A stretch of DNA of 64,000 nt from Pseudoalteromonas aurantia. Lineage in GTDB: Bacteria; Pseudomonadota; Gammaproteobacteria; Enterobacterales; Alteromonadaceae. The notes below the pieces were generated by a model. That model saw only the letters and a program-made list of their open reading frames with translations. It was not told where the DNA came from and ran no database searches. Position numbers and translations under genes: made by a program. Below are positions 34,096 to 43,019 of this stretch, piece after piece. The stretch lies in contig NZ_PNBY01000020.1 of the NCBI RefSeq assembly GCF_005886875.1, positions 1 to 64,000 on the forward strand. Reading direction: 5' to 3'. Position 1 is the stretch's first letter, and each line of letters opens with the position of its first letter.

Positions 34096-34983
34096 ATGGC
34101 AAAAATCGGATTTATTGGCTTAGGCAATATGGGTGGCCCAATGGCCTGCAACTTGGTTAAAGCCGGACACTCAGTGACCGTATTTGACCTAAGTGCTGAT
34201 GCAATGGCGCACTTAGCAACACAAGGAGCACAGACCGCAAGCGATGTAACACAGGTATGTGAAGGAGCTGATTATGTGATCAGCATGCTGCCTGCGGGTA
34301 AACATGTGCGTGCTATTTATTGTGGTGAAAATGGCTTAATTAACCATCTAGATACGACGACATTGGTGATCGATTGCTCTACTATTGATGCAGAGTCTGC
34401 ACAGTTTGTGGGTAAAACCTTAGGTGATGCGGGTGTTAAATTTGTAGACGCACCAGTATCTGGCGGTGTTGCGGGCGCTGCTGCTGGTACATTGACGTTT
34501 ATTGTGGGTGGTAGTCAAAGTGATTTTGACAGCGCGAATAGCGTGCTACCTGATATGGGGAAAAATATTTTTCATGCGGGTGATATTGGCGCAGGACAAG
34601 TGGCTAAGATCTGTAACAATATGCTGTTAAGTATATTAATGGCAGGAACCAGCGAAGCGTTACAAATGGGCATTGACCATGGCTTAGATCCAAAAGTACT
34701 CAGCGAAATCATGCTCAACAGTTCTGGCCGCAACTGGACATTAGAATTGTATAATCCATGCCCAGATGTACTAGAAAATGCCCCAAGCTCAAATGATTAC
34801 AAGCCGGGCTTTATGGTTGACTTAATGGCTAAAGACTTAGGCTTAGCACAGCAAGCGGCACAACAAACAAATTCGGCAACGCCGATGGGTGCACTCGCGA
34901 AAAACTTGTATAACTTGATGCAAAATCAAGGCAAAGGCTCGGAAGACTTTAGCGCGATTTTTAAACTTTTTAGTGAAAAATAA
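34096..34983 (+). CDS. mmsB: 3-hydroxyisobutyrate dehydrogenase
   Basis: NAD-dependent oxidation of 3-hydroxyisobutyrate to methylmalonate semialdehyde. The 295-aa product has the Rossmann start IGFIGLGNMGGPMACNLVKAGH, the substrate motif VDAPVSGGVAGAAAGTL and the catalytic Lys region GAGQVAKICNNMLLS. It follows the hydrolase by 10 nt, matching the order of reactions, and feeds MmsA upstream in the same unit. Confidence 0.95.
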   Translation: MAKIGFIGLGNMGGPMACNLVKAGHSVTVFDLSADAMAHLATQGAQTASDVTQVCEGADYVISMLPAGKHVRAIYCGENGLINHLDTTTLVIDCSTIDAESAQFVGKTLGDAGVKFVDAPVSGGVAGAAAGTLTFIVGGSQSDFDSANSVLPDMGKNIFHAGDIGAGQVAKICNNMLLSILMAGTSEALQMGIDHGLDPKVLSEIMLNSSGRNWTLELYNPCPDVLENAPSSNDYKPGFMVDLMAKDLGLAQQAAQQTNSATPMGALAKNLYNLMQNQGKGSEDFSAIFKLFSEK

Positions 34984-34991
34984 GATTCATT

Positions 34992-35753
34992 ATGGATATT
35001 AAAGATAAAACAGTGGTGATCACTGGTGGAGCGCAAGGCTTAGGTTTTGCCATGGCAACACAAATGGCGGAGTTAGGTGCAAACCTTGCGTTGATTGATA
35101 TGCAAGAAGATGTGTTAGCGACTGCGGTTTCTGAGTTAACTCGATTTGGTACAACCGTTAAAACCTACGTGGCTAACGTGAGTGTTGAAGCAGATGTTGA
35201 AGGCGTATTTAACGACATTATGAATGATTTTGGTAATATTGCGGTGTTGATCAATAACGCGGGTATTTTACGCGATGGCTTATTACTCAAAGCCAAAGAA
35301 GGCAAAATCATAGATAAAATGTCATTGTCACAATTTCAGTCTGTGATTGATGTAAACCTGACAGGCGTTTTCTTGTGTGGCCGTGAAGCCGCAGTGAAAA
35401 TGGTTGAAGGTGAGCAAGGTGGCGTGATCATTAATATGTCGAGTGTGGCACGCGCGGGTAATATGGGTCAAACCAATTATTCAGCAGCGAAAAGCGGAGT
35501 CGCGGCTTTAACCACAACATGGGCCAAAGAGCTAGGCCGGTTTGGTATTCGCGTGGGCGCGATTGCGCCAGGTGTGATCCGCACGCAGATGACAGATGCG
35601 ATGAAGCCAGAAGCCAAAGAGCGCTTAGTTAAAATGAAGCCCGTAGGACGACTTGGTGAAGCGCAAGAGATTGCCCATACCGCTAGATACATTATTGAAA
35701 ACGACTTTTTTACCGGTCGAGTGGTAGAAATCGATGGTGGTATTCGTTTGTAA
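34992..35753 (+). CDS. Short-chain dehydrogenase, probable 3-hydroxyacyl-CoA dehydrogenase
   Basis: A 253-aa SDR with the cofactor motif TGGAQGLGFA, the NNAGILRDG block and the catalytic YSAAKSG. It closes the operon 8 nt after mmsB and is followed by a terminator. In this position it is most likely the 2-methyl-3-hydroxybutyryl-CoA dehydrogenase of isoleucine degradation; a FabG-like alternative is not supported by context. Confidence 0.85.
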   Translation: MDIKDKTVVITGGAQGLGFAMATQMAELGANLALIDMQEDVLATAVSELTRFGTTVKTYVANVSVEADVEGVFNDIMNDFGNIAVLINNAGILRDGLLLKAKEGKIIDKMSLSQFQSVIDVNLTGVFLCGREAAVKMVEGEQGGVIINMSSVARAGNMGQTNYSAAKSGVAALTTTWAKELGRFGIRVGAIAPGVIRTQMTDAMKPEAKERLVKMKPVGRLGEAQEIAHTARYIIENDFFTGRVVEIDGGIRL

Positions 35754-35787
35754 GCCTAGTACAGTGTACTGACGCACAACGTTGATG

Positions 35788-35816
35788 AAAAAGCATGGCT
35801 TGCGCTGTGCTTTTTT
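35788..35816 (+). terminator. Intrinsic terminator of the valine/isoleucine operon
   Basis: A stem of GCATGGC against GCTGTGC (two G-U pairs) extended by A/T pairs, with a TTGC loop and a six-T run. It lies 34 nt after the SDR stop. Confidence 0.8.
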
Positions 35817-35855
35817 GTTTTGAAATGAAAAAAAGTAAAGGTAATTTTAGAGATC

Positions 35856-36317
35856 ATGATCAGATGTTTAGATAACACCGAGCATACGGTTGCAATGCAA
35901 ATATATGATATTTTTCAGGCATCGTATAAAATTGAAGCTGCATTGATTGGTATTGCGTGTTTTCCTCCTCTTGCTCGCACTATAGACGATATTTGCGCAG
36001 CGCAAACTCAATTTTACGGTTATTTTGAAGCACAAGAATTGGCTGCGGTAGTTGAGATTTCGATACAAGACACGGTACTTATTATTGACAGCTTAACAGT
36101 ATCACCGAGCTTTTTTCGAAGGGGCATCGCTCGCAAGCTATTGTGTTTTATTATGGAGGAATATCCTTTTTCACGCGCGCTTGTAGAGACCGCTGCGGTG
36201 AACGCTCCTGCTATTGCGCTTTATCAAAAACAGGGATTTGTTGCAGTTAAAAAATGGACGCCTGATCATGGCATTGAAAAAGTTGCTATGTCGATAACGA
36301 ACACGGAGCAATCATAA
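35856..36317 (+). CDS. GNAT-family N-acetyltransferase
   Basis: A 153-aa single-domain GNAT protein. The acetyl-CoA pyrophosphate loop is SPSFFRRGIARKLL near residue 90 (R-x-x-G-x-A), preceded by the beta-strand IIDSLTV and followed by NAPAIALYQKQGFVAV, the usual C-terminal part. Substrate unknown. It stands alone between the catabolic operon and the desaturase operon. Confidence 0.85.
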   Translation: MIRCLDNTEHTVAMQIYDIFQASYKIEAALIGIACFPPLARTIDDICAAQTQFYGYFEAQELAAVVEISIQDTVLIIDSLTVSPSFFRRGIARKLLCFIMEEYPFSRALVETAAVNAPAIALYQKQGFVAVKKWTPDHGIEKVAMSITNTEQS

Positions 36318-36670
36318 ATTAGCCAGTAATAAATAACCTTGCGGACTTCGCAATGATTTTAGTTGCTTCATATTTTATTCTCATTTGGCTTGCAAGTTAC
36401 AATTTTGTCACGGTTTGTACTTTTTATAGCGCAGGGTGATCTTATTTTCTTTTGGTGATAATTAAATTTTATTTGAGTGTATTTTTGACACCTTGCGGGG
36501 TTGTTTAAAAGTGAGGCAGTATCATTCTTTTTGTTCGCATTCTATCACTTGGCGTTCTGCCTATCAGCTATAAAGCCAAATAATGGGTTTCGTCCCATTA
36601 CTTATCTAGTGAATGAATAGACTAAAAGTGTAATTTACTTGGTGACATTTACCTATTTACTCTATTTTTC
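36318..36670. other. AT-rich intergenic region before the desaturase operon
   Basis: About 350 nt without a convincing gene. It contains a small hairpin at 36581-36600 (TAATGGG / CCCATTA) and many T-rich tracts. Nothing else could be recognised. Confidence 0.5.
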
Positions 36671-36698
36671 TTGAAATTATATATTTTCAGCGTACACT
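36671..36698 (+). promoter_or_regulatory. Predicted sigma-70 promoter of the desaturase operon
   Basis: TTGAAA at 36671-36676 and TACACT at 36693-36698 with a 16-bp spacer. The -10 box lies inside the first FabR/DesT-like palindrome, which suits repression by promoter occlusion. Confidence 0.45.
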
Positions 36699-36706
36699 TG
36701 TGCGCT
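36689..36706. promoter_or_regulatory. FabR/DesT-like operator 1
   Basis: An 18-bp palindrome AGCGTACACTTGTGCGCT with 7 of 8 arm positions matching. It resembles the operators of the TetR-family unsaturated fatty acid regulators FabR and DesT. It overlaps the predicted -10 box. Confidence 0.65.
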
Positions 36707-36715
36707 CAGATTTTC

Positions 36716-36733
36716 AGCTAACAGGTGTACGCT
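36716..36733. promoter_or_regulatory. FabR/DesT-like operator 2
   Basis: AGCTAACAGGTGTACGCT, the same 18-bp pattern with two arm mismatches, centred 27 bp after operator 1 and ending 4 nt before the ATG. The right arm TGTACGCT is the exact complement of the left arm of operator 1. Confidence 0.55.
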
Positions 36734-36737
36734 CAAA

Positions 36738-37799
36738 ATGCGTGTTGCACGAATCATTTTTGATAAATTCACACAGCTCTTTTTACATCACCAGAGTTTT
36801 TTTGGCTATGTTGAGCCTGTTGTTCAGTATTTTTTACCCGCATGGAGGGATGGTTCATACCGTGCAAAAGTACAAATGGTCGTTAAACCATCCCCGTCAT
36901 ATCTCGAAATTACATTAAAACCCGAGAAAAGTTGGCCAAGGCACCGCGCAGGGCAGCACATTAATTTAACCATAGAGGGTGATGGGCGATTATTAACCCG
37001 GACATTTACGGTTGCATCTAGTAGCGATGAACATAACTCAACGGGTTTAATAAAGTTATTGATCAAGGTAGATGAAAATGGTCGTTTTACAGGTCAGCTA
37101 TATGATGTTTTACGAACACAAACGTGGTGCAATATTTCAGCGCCCTATGGTGAGTTTAGGCTTAATACATTAAAAAAGCCGTTGCTTATGGTGGCGGGTG
37201 GTTCTGGTATTACGCCTTTTATCGCCTTATTGAGTCAACATTTACCACAGATCAAAGAACCTGTTCGTTTGGTGTACTTTGCTAAAGAGCATGAGCATCA
37301 ATGTATTAAGCAGCTTAATGCGCTTCAGATGAAATATGAACACTTTAGTGTCACGCTGTGTGTAAGACAAAACAGTCAACCAGTTGATGTTTATGTGTCT
37401 GAAAATAGGCTATCGGATGTGTATTGTTGCGGCCCGTTTAATATGATGCAACAAGTGCAAAATGCATGTGAAGCGTTTGGCATGCCGTACTATCAAGAAA
37501 CATTCGGTGTTAGAAAGCAGCGGTTGCACGCAACGGGCACGGACGCGAAAAGTTTTACTCTCAAACTCACGCAATCATCGACACACATTAAGAGCGAAGG
37601 CACGTTACTTGAGCAACTGGAGGTGCAAAACTTACCCGTGATACGGGGATGTGGCATTGGGGTATGTCACCAATGCCAATGTGTTAAAAATGCGGGAGTT
37701 GTGAGAGATATTCGTACTGGGCAACTGTCTGACAGTGGTCAGCAGCTGATCCAGTTGTGTGTGTCTGAACCCGTCTCTGATTTGGATTTAACGATATGA
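36738..37799 (+). CDS. Ferredoxin reductase with C-terminal 2Fe-2S domain, electron donor to the desaturase
   Basis: A 353-aa flavodoxin-reductase-like protein. The FAD-binding domain has HRAGQHINLTIEGDGRLLTRTFTVASS; the NAD(P)H domain starts at LLMVAGGSGITPFIALL; and a plant-type 2Fe-2S ferredoxin domain ends the chain with GCGIGVCHQCQC. It should pass electrons from NAD(P)H to the fatty acid desaturase, whose ATG overlaps its stop by 4 nt. The start is not conclusive: its ribosome binding site is weak and partly inside operator 2. Confidence 0.9.
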   Translation: MRVARIIFDKFTQLFLHHQSFFGYVEPVVQYFLPAWRDGSYRAKVQMVVKPSPSYLEITLKPEKSWPRHRAGQHINLTIEGDGRLLTRTFTVASSSDEHNSTGLIKLLIKVDENGRFTGQLYDVLRTQTWCNISAPYGEFRLNTLKKPLLMVAGGSGITPFIALLSQHLPQIKEPVRLVYFAKEHEHQCIKQLNALQMKYEHFSVTLCVRQNSQPVDVYVSENRLSDVYCCGPFNMMQQVQNACEAFGMPYYQETFGVRKQRLHATGTDAKSFTLKLTQSSTHIKSEGTLLEQLEVQNLPVIRGCGIGVCHQCQCVKNAGVVRDIRTGQLSDSGQQLIQLCVSEPVSDLDLTI

Positions 37800-38848
37800 A
37801 TAAGATAAATTTTACTTTATTAGCACAAGAGCTTGATGACATAAAACAGCAAACGTTAAGCAAAGTAGGCCAAGCAGATGCAGATCATATTCGCCGAATT
37901 ATTCGCATACAAAGGTATTGTGAATGGTCTGGGCGGGTATTACTCATGATGGGGTTTTTACTTCCGGCATTATGGCTTATAGGTGTTTTATTATTAGCGA
38001 TTGCGAAAATTCTAGATAATATGGAAATTGGTCATAATGTTATGCACGGTCAGTATGACTGGATGAACGATAAACATATTAACTCTCGCGTGTATGAATG
38101 GGATATTGCTTGTGATGGACAAAGTTGGCATCGAGTGCATAATTACGAACACCATACGTATACCAATATTCTTGGTAAAGACAGAGATTTTGGCTATGGC
38201 TTGCTGCGATTATCGAATGACTTTAAATGGCGACTTAAAAATAGCTGGCAACTGTTAACATACATCAATTTGAGCATGTTATTTCAATGGGGCGTGTCTT
38301 ATCATGAAATGGCTGCTGAACGCGTCTTTTTAGGAAAGCAAAAACAAGGCCGTGATCCTCGAGTGTCGCACCGAATGTTAAAGCAACGCTTTTTTAGTAA
38401 AGGCACACGGCAATTACTGAAAGATTATGTTGTTTTTCCTGTACTTGCTGGTCCGCTATTTTTGTGGGTATTCAGTGGTAACTTACTCGCTAATCTTATT
38501 CGTAATTTATGGACCTCGACCATCATATTCTGTGGCCATTTTACAGAACAAACGCACACGTTTGAGCAGCGTGATTGTGAGAATGAAAGTCAAGGGCAGT
38601 GGTATTATCGTCAAGTATTAGGGTCATCGAATATTCAAGGAAGTAATACATTCCATATTTTAACGGGTCACTTAAGTTATCAAATTGAGCATCACTTATT
38701 CCCTGATTTACCGGCATCACGTTACCAAGAAATTGCACCCAAGGTACAAGCCGTGCTTTCTCAGCATGGTATTACGTACAATACGGGTGGTTTTTTTAAG
38801 CAGTATCGCTCTGTGTTAAAACGTATTTTGCGTTACTCATTTCCTTAA
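37796..38848 (+). CDS. Membrane fatty acid desaturase (acyl-lipid type)
   Basis: A 350-aa di-iron desaturase that puts a double bond in membrane acyl chains. All three His boxes are present: GHNVMHG (H-x3-H), HRVHNYEHHTYTN, and QIEHHLFPDLP near the C-terminus. Hydrophobic membrane spans lie around residues 45-70 and 210-235. It is co-translated with its reductase. Oxygen-dependent desaturation for cold adaptation of the membrane is the expected role; position specificity (delta-9) is inferred, not seen. Confidence 0.92.
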   Translation: MNKINFTLLAQELDDIKQQTLSKVGQADADHIRRIIRIQRYCEWSGRVLLMMGFLLPALWLIGVLLLAIAKILDNMEIGHNVMHGQYDWMNDKHINSRVYEWDIACDGQSWHRVHNYEHHTYTNILGKDRDFGYGLLRLSNDFKWRLKNSWQLLTYINLSMLFQWGVSYHEMAAERVFLGKQKQGRDPRVSHRMLKQRFFSKGTRQLLKDYVVFPVLAGPLFLWVFSGNLLANLIRNLWTSTIIFCGHFTEQTHTFEQRDCENESQGQWYYRQVLGSSNIQGSNTFHILTGHLSYQIEHHLFPDLPASRYQEIAPKVQAVLSQHGITYNTGGFFKQYRSVLKRILRYSFP

Positions 38849-38854
38849 AATAGT

Positions 38855-38888
38855 CACAGTATGCAGGCTCATTGGGCTGCATACTGTG
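38855..38888 (+). terminator. Hairpin after the desaturase operon
   Basis: A perfect 12-bp stem CACAGTATGCAG / CTGCATACTGTG with a 10-nt loop, 7 nt after the desaturase stop. The following T tract is short (TCTTAT), so termination may be only partial. Confidence 0.6.
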
Positions 38889-38949
38889 TCTTATATGCGA
38901 ACTTTAGGCCCGTTGACCACACGGCTCAATCACCTTTGCTGTGAGGACC

Positions 38950-39435
38950 ATGAACACTGTATCAGCAGATATTCCTGTGCAATATTTAACAAGCAATAAG
39001 ACGATGTCAGTCAATTGTATTGATGATGAAGGGGTTGATGATTACGTATTAATTACCATGTTTGGTGCCCCTTGGGTTGATTATGGAATTGATGATTTGC
39101 CTAATGGAGAACGCGTACACCCGCCATATTCATATGGCTATCATAGTGCATACACTGTAACGAGTCGTTTGACAGTGAATAACCAAGCTTATTATGCTAC
39201 TTTATTTAACCGTGATGTTGAATTGGGTTTATTCTCTTGGAAAGGCGCAAAACGGCCTTTCCACTCAGATGTATTTACAATAAACAAAGCCGTGGTGAAC
39301 GAGACGCGTCAACCTGTTCTTTACCACACTTTTCTGTGTGAAGATGCGGCAGGTAAAACGTTGGCAGTTGAGGTATTCAGCCTAACGAATCCAGAAAGCA
39401 TCTACCTACTTGAAGATCAGCTTATCATTAAATAA
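38950..39435 (+). CDS. Hypothetical protein, 161 aa
   Basis: I do not recognise this protein. It has no signal peptide or membrane span and is mixed in composition, with a segment of aromatic and proline residues in the middle (HPPYSYGYHSAYTVTSRL) and an acidic N-terminal part. An all-beta fold is plausible. A GTG three codons earlier (38941) is an alternative start; AGGA lies too close to the chosen ATG, so the start is uncertain. It follows the desaturase operon after a hairpin and ends 13 nt from the convergent epimerase gene. Confidence 0.65.
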   Translation: MNTVSADIPVQYLTSNKTMSVNCIDDEGVDDYVLITMFGAPWVDYGIDDLPNGERVHPPYSYGYHSAYTVTSRLTVNNQAYYATLFNRDVELGLFSWKGAKRPFHSDVFTINKAVVNETRQPVLYHTFLCEDAAGKTLAVEVFSLTNPESIYLLEDQLIIK

Positions 39436-39448
39436 GACCTGCTTCTTA

Positions 39449-40345
39449 TCAGATCAGTATATCACTCAGTGCACTGTGTAATTCCTTATACTTAAATTGA
39501 AAGTTGTCTTTAGTTAACCTCTCGGGCACAACCGCTTGGCCATAAATGAGTAAATCAGCCATTTCACCAAAAAGAAGCCGCAACATGATGTTGGGCATAG
39601 GAATTATTGAGGGTCTTTTCAGTACAGTTGATAATGTTTTGGTAAATTCTATGTTGCTAACAGGGTGGGGCGCTGTGGCGTTAAATTTTCCTGTGAGTGC
39701 CGTATTTTCCATCAAGTGCACAATAATGTTCACCATGTCATCTATGTGGATCCAAGACATCATTTGTTCGCCACTTGATACTTTGCCACCCAGACCCATT
39801 TTAAACGGAGGAACCATTTTAGCCAAGGCGCCGCCCTGTGCGCTAAGTACAACGCCCGTGCGCACGATGCATACTCGAGTATTGTACTGCTGGGCACTAA
39901 GTGCAAGGTTTTCCCATTGCTCACATAACTCATTGCTAAATTCTGTTGTACAGTCGGTAAACGTCTCATTGATTTTTATATGACTTGATTGACGTCCATA
40001 AAATCCAATGGCACTGCCTGAAATAAGTGTATGCGGCGGACTATTTGCGAGTTTAATTTTCTCGATCAGTTGCTGGGTGATAGTTAGCCGACTCGTTAAG
40101 ATTTTTTCTTTTTGTTGATCTGACCAGCGCTTGTCGGCGATGGGCTCGCCTGCAAGATTAATAATGACATCGAGCGCGTTAAAATCGGCGTCGTTTACTG
40201 TGTTTATGCATGTAACGGTGTCTGGTAAGATTGATTTTGCGCGGTCTATATTGCGTGTTAACGCTATAAGTTCATGCTCTTGATACAGCACTTGGCATAA
40301 TTGACGACCAATCAGCCCTGTTGCACCTGTGATCAATACTTTCAT
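39449..40345 (-). CDS. TIGR01777-family NAD-dependent epimerase/dehydratase (YfcH-like)
   Basis: A 298-aa extended-SDR-like protein with the N-terminal MKVLITGATGLIGRQL, the family hallmark NLAGEPIADKRWSDQQKEKI and SGSAIGFYG, and a DUF1731-type C-terminus (PMPNIMLRLLFGEMADLL). An upstream in-frame ATG would add 19 residues before the Rossmann start; the ATG at 40343-40345 with AAGG upstream is preferred. The physiological substrate of this family is unknown to me. Confidence 0.9.
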   Translation of the reverse strand: MKVLITGATGLIGRQLCQVLYQEHELIALTRNIDRAKSILPDTVTCINTVNDADFNALDVIINLAGEPIADKRWSDQQKEKILTSRLTITQQLIEKIKLANSPPHTLISGSAIGFYGRQSSHIKINETFTDCTTEFSNELCEQWENLALSAQQYNTRVCIVRTGVVLSAQGGALAKMVPPFKMGLGGKVSSGEQMMSWIHIDDMVNIIVHLMENTALTGKFNATAPHPVSNIEFTKTLSTVLKRPSIIPMPNIMLRLLFGEMADLLIYGQAVVPERLTKDNFQFKYKELHSALSDILI

Positions 40346-40429
40346 GTGGTTTACCTTCCTTACTGCATTAATATCAACATAATGAATACGCACACCAAAC
40401 AATATAGATCATCTTTAGCGTCTAGTGGC

Positions 40430-40509
40430 TATGACTTTATCAGGGAATGCATTAGAATCAGCAAAAAAATTGTTAAGGAAATCTAGTGTCGTCATTATCG
40501 GGTTTAAAC
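40430..40509. repeat. Left direct repeat flanking the restriction-modification island
   Basis: Eighty bases that recur at 49397-49475 in the same orientation with a 1-nt indel and a few substitutions. It covers the upstream region, ribosome binding site and first eight codons of perM. It lies at the left edge of the foreign block. Confidence 0.9.
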
Positions 40510-40545
40510 TGTCGTGACATAGTTATTTTAGCCGCCTTTATTTAA
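40486..40545 (+). pseudogene. Truncated 5' copy of perM (AI-2E transporter)
   Basis: A GTG-started reading of 19 codons, MSSLSGLN then CRDIVILAAFI and stop. The first eight residues equal those of the intact perM at 49452; the rest matches perM DIIVPFILAAFI after internal deletions. A ribosome binding site is conserved in front. It is a leftover duplicate, cut off by the helicase remnant that follows. Confidence 0.8.
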
Positions 40546-40573
40546 AAACAATGAAAAAGGAGTACCTCAAGAG

Positions 40574-41301
40574 ATGGATAATTCAACTCATACGCAGTTA
40601 AATGAGCACTTTGCCTTTGATTCTTTGCAGTCGATTCGAAATCGCTTATTAGACCTAACTGGCAGAAACCGACTGTTAAACTTTAAACATGGCAGATCTG
40701 GTTTTATCCGAGTGATAGATGAAATGCCAGATCAATTAGCTGAAAACAGACTTGAAAGTTATTATGCAGGGAAAAGATTTAGCTATCGAAGGGCCATCAT
40801 GCTCTGGTAAATCGCACACTATAACTAATTTAATGACAGCGGCTCTCCTCAAGGTAAAAAAATACTTTGTGTTGCTGACAAAATGGCTGCACTTTAAGTC
40901 GTAAAATCTCGATTAGCTAGAGTAGGGCTTAGGTGATTTTTGTCTGGCATTATCTAGCCATAAAACATAGAAAAACAAGTTTATAAAAATATAGCTAAGC
41001 GAATAAACAGCTAAGATGATTATTGCTATCCATCATCAATTCATATTCGAATGTATGAAGAGAAAAAAGAGGCATTAACTCAATATGCTAATTGTGATCA
41101 ACAGCACATTACAAATACAGAGAGAGCAATTTATCAAATCTTTTCAATAGCAACACGCTATCGTAAAGAGTTCGTTAATATTTCGCTAGAAGATATTACC
41201 CCTGATCATATTTGCGCTCAGCAACATCCACAGCACATGGCAAATATCTTGAGCAAGTGCTGACTATTATTGCTGAAGATGAACAAGATAATAGCGTGTA
41301 G
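40574..41301 (+). pseudogene. Degraded DUF4011-type superfamily I helicase
   Basis: Three pieces of one protein can be read in different frames. From 40574 an intact N-terminus contains the DUF4011 signature IRNRLLDLTGRNRLLNF. From about 40768 another frame gives a Walker A region, DLAIEGPSCSGKSHTITNL, followed after a frameshift by LCVADKMAAL and KSRLARVGL with stop codons. From 41051 a third piece of 70 codons begins MYEEKKEALTQYANCDQQH, with a last frameshift near 41250 before LEQVLTIIAEDEQD. The intact family is over 1000 aa, so most of the gene is deleted. It is dead. Confidence 0.75.
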
Positions 41302-41405
41302 GTAAAGTTTTACTTACATAACTACATGAGTTAAAAGTAAATTCAATGTACCATACTACTAAATGATACAGATCACTGTTTAAAAAAAGAATTAAGGTAA
41401 AGTGA

Positions 41406-43019
41406 ATGGCAACCGCTAAAAGCAAAAAGAGCAACACCGCAAACCCCAATTTTGAAGAAACCCTCTGGGATACCGCAAATAAACTGCGTGGCAGTGTTGA
41501 GTCGTCTGAATATAAGCATGTGGTATTAAGTCTTATCTTCTTAAAATTTATCAGTGATAAGTTTGAAGACAAACGCCAAGCCTTAATTGATGGTGGTATG
41601 CAGGATTTTGTTGAGCAAGTGGAATTTTACATGCAAGACAACGTGTTTTACTTACCAGAGGAAGCCCGTTGGTCGTTTATTAAAAAGAACATGAAGCAAG
41701 ACGACATTGCTGTAAAAATTGATACCGCATTACACACCGTTGAAAAGAACAACCCATCATTAAAAGGCGCATTGCCAGAAAACTACTTTAGCCGCTTAGG
41801 GCTTGTTACCAGTAAGCTTGCGTCACTTATCGATACCATTAATAACATCGACACTGCGGCTTCTGAGTGTGAAATGACTGAAGAAGATTTAGTGGGTCGC
41901 GTTTACGAATACTTTTTAGGTAAGTTTGCCTCTAGTGAGGGCAAAGGTGGTGGTGAATTCTATACGCCAAAATCAGTCGTTGCGTTAATTGCTGAAATGA
42001 TTGAACCGTTCAAAGGTAAAATTTACGACCCATGTTGTGGTTCTGGCGGTATGTTTGTGCAATCGCTTAAGTTTATCGACAGCCACAAAGGCAATCGTAA
42101 AGATATTTCAATTTATGGACAGGAATACACGAATACCACCTACAAACTCGCCAAAATGAACTTAGCGGTGCGGGGTATTTCCGGCAACTTAGGTGAAGTT
42201 GCCGGTGATAGTTTTTTTAAAGATCAACACCCAGACTTAAAAGCCGACTTTATTATGGCAAATCCGCCGTTTAACCAAAAACAATGGCGTTCTGATAGCG
42301 AATTAGTTGACGATGGCCGTTGGGCGGGTTTTGACGTACCCCCAACAGGCAATGCGAACTATGCGTGGATCATGCACATGATCTCAAAGCTTAGTGAAAA
42401 CGGCACCGCAGGGTTTGTATTGGCCAATGGCGCAATGTCAACCAATACAAATACCGAAGGTGCGATTCGCCAAAAAATCATCGAGCAAGACTTAGTGGAT
42501 TGTATGATTGCACTGCCGGGGCAATTGTTCTACACCACACAAATCCCGGTATGTTTATGGTTTATCACCAAGAATAAAAAAGCAAGTACTGAGGGAGATT
42601 CACTAGGTAACAGGCGCAACCGCCAAGGTGAAACGCTATTTATTGATGCCCGTGAAATGGGCTCAATGATCAGCCGTACCAATAAAGAATTAACCACGGA
42701 TGATATTGCTGATATTGCTCGCACTTACCATGCTTGGCGCAACACCCCCGGTCATTCCGCACTTGATGCGGGATCTCTTGAACCGTATGAAGATGTTGCT
42801 GGTTATTGCAAGTCAGCTTCGCTTGAAGATATTAAAGCGAATGACTTTGTATTAACACCGGGCCGTTATGTGGGCGCTGCTGACATTGAAGATGACGGCA
42901 TCCCGTTTGAAGTTAAAATGAAGGAGCTAAGCCAAACCCTTTATAGCCAGATGGAGCAGGCAGAAGAACTAGATAAAGCGATCCGCCAAAACTTGGAGGT
43001 GTTGGGTTATGGCGAGTAA
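41406..43019 (+). CDS. hsdM: Type I restriction-modification system, methyltransferase subunit HsdM
   Basis: A 537-aa N6-adenine methyltransferase. It has an N-terminal helical domain (VLSLIFLKFISDKFEDKR), the SAM motif I DPCCGSGGMF at residues 208-217 and the catalytic NPPF at residues 286-289. It modifies the sites chosen by HsdS and forms the M2S core. AAGG lies 8 nt before the ATG. It starts the hsdM-hsdS-helical gene-hsdR operon and overlaps hsdS by 11 nt. Confidence 0.96.
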   Translation: MATAKSKKSNTANPNFEETLWDTANKLRGSVESSEYKHVVLSLIFLKFISDKFEDKRQALIDGGMQDFVEQVEFYMQDNVFYLPEEARWSFIKKNMKQDDIAVKIDTALHTVEKNNPSLKGALPENYFSRLGLVTSKLASLIDTINNIDTAASECEMTEEDLVGRVYEYFLGKFASSEGKGGGEFYTPKSVVALIAEMIEPFKGKIYDPCCGSGGMFVQSLKFIDSHKGNRKDISIYGQEYTNTTYKLAKMNLAVRGISGNLGEVAGDSFFKDQHPDLKADFIMANPPFNQKQWRSDSELVDDGRWAGFDVPPTGNANYAWIMHMISKLSENGTAGFVLANGAMSTNTNTEGAIRQKIIEQDLVDCMIALPGQLFYTTQIPVCLWFITKNKKASTEGDSLGNRRNRQGETLFIDAREMGSMISRTNKELTTDDIADIARTYHAWRNTPGHSALDAGSLEPYEDVAGYCKSASLEDIKANDFVLTPGRYVGAADIEDDGIPFEVKMKELSQTLYSQMEQAEELDKAIRQNLEVLGYGE

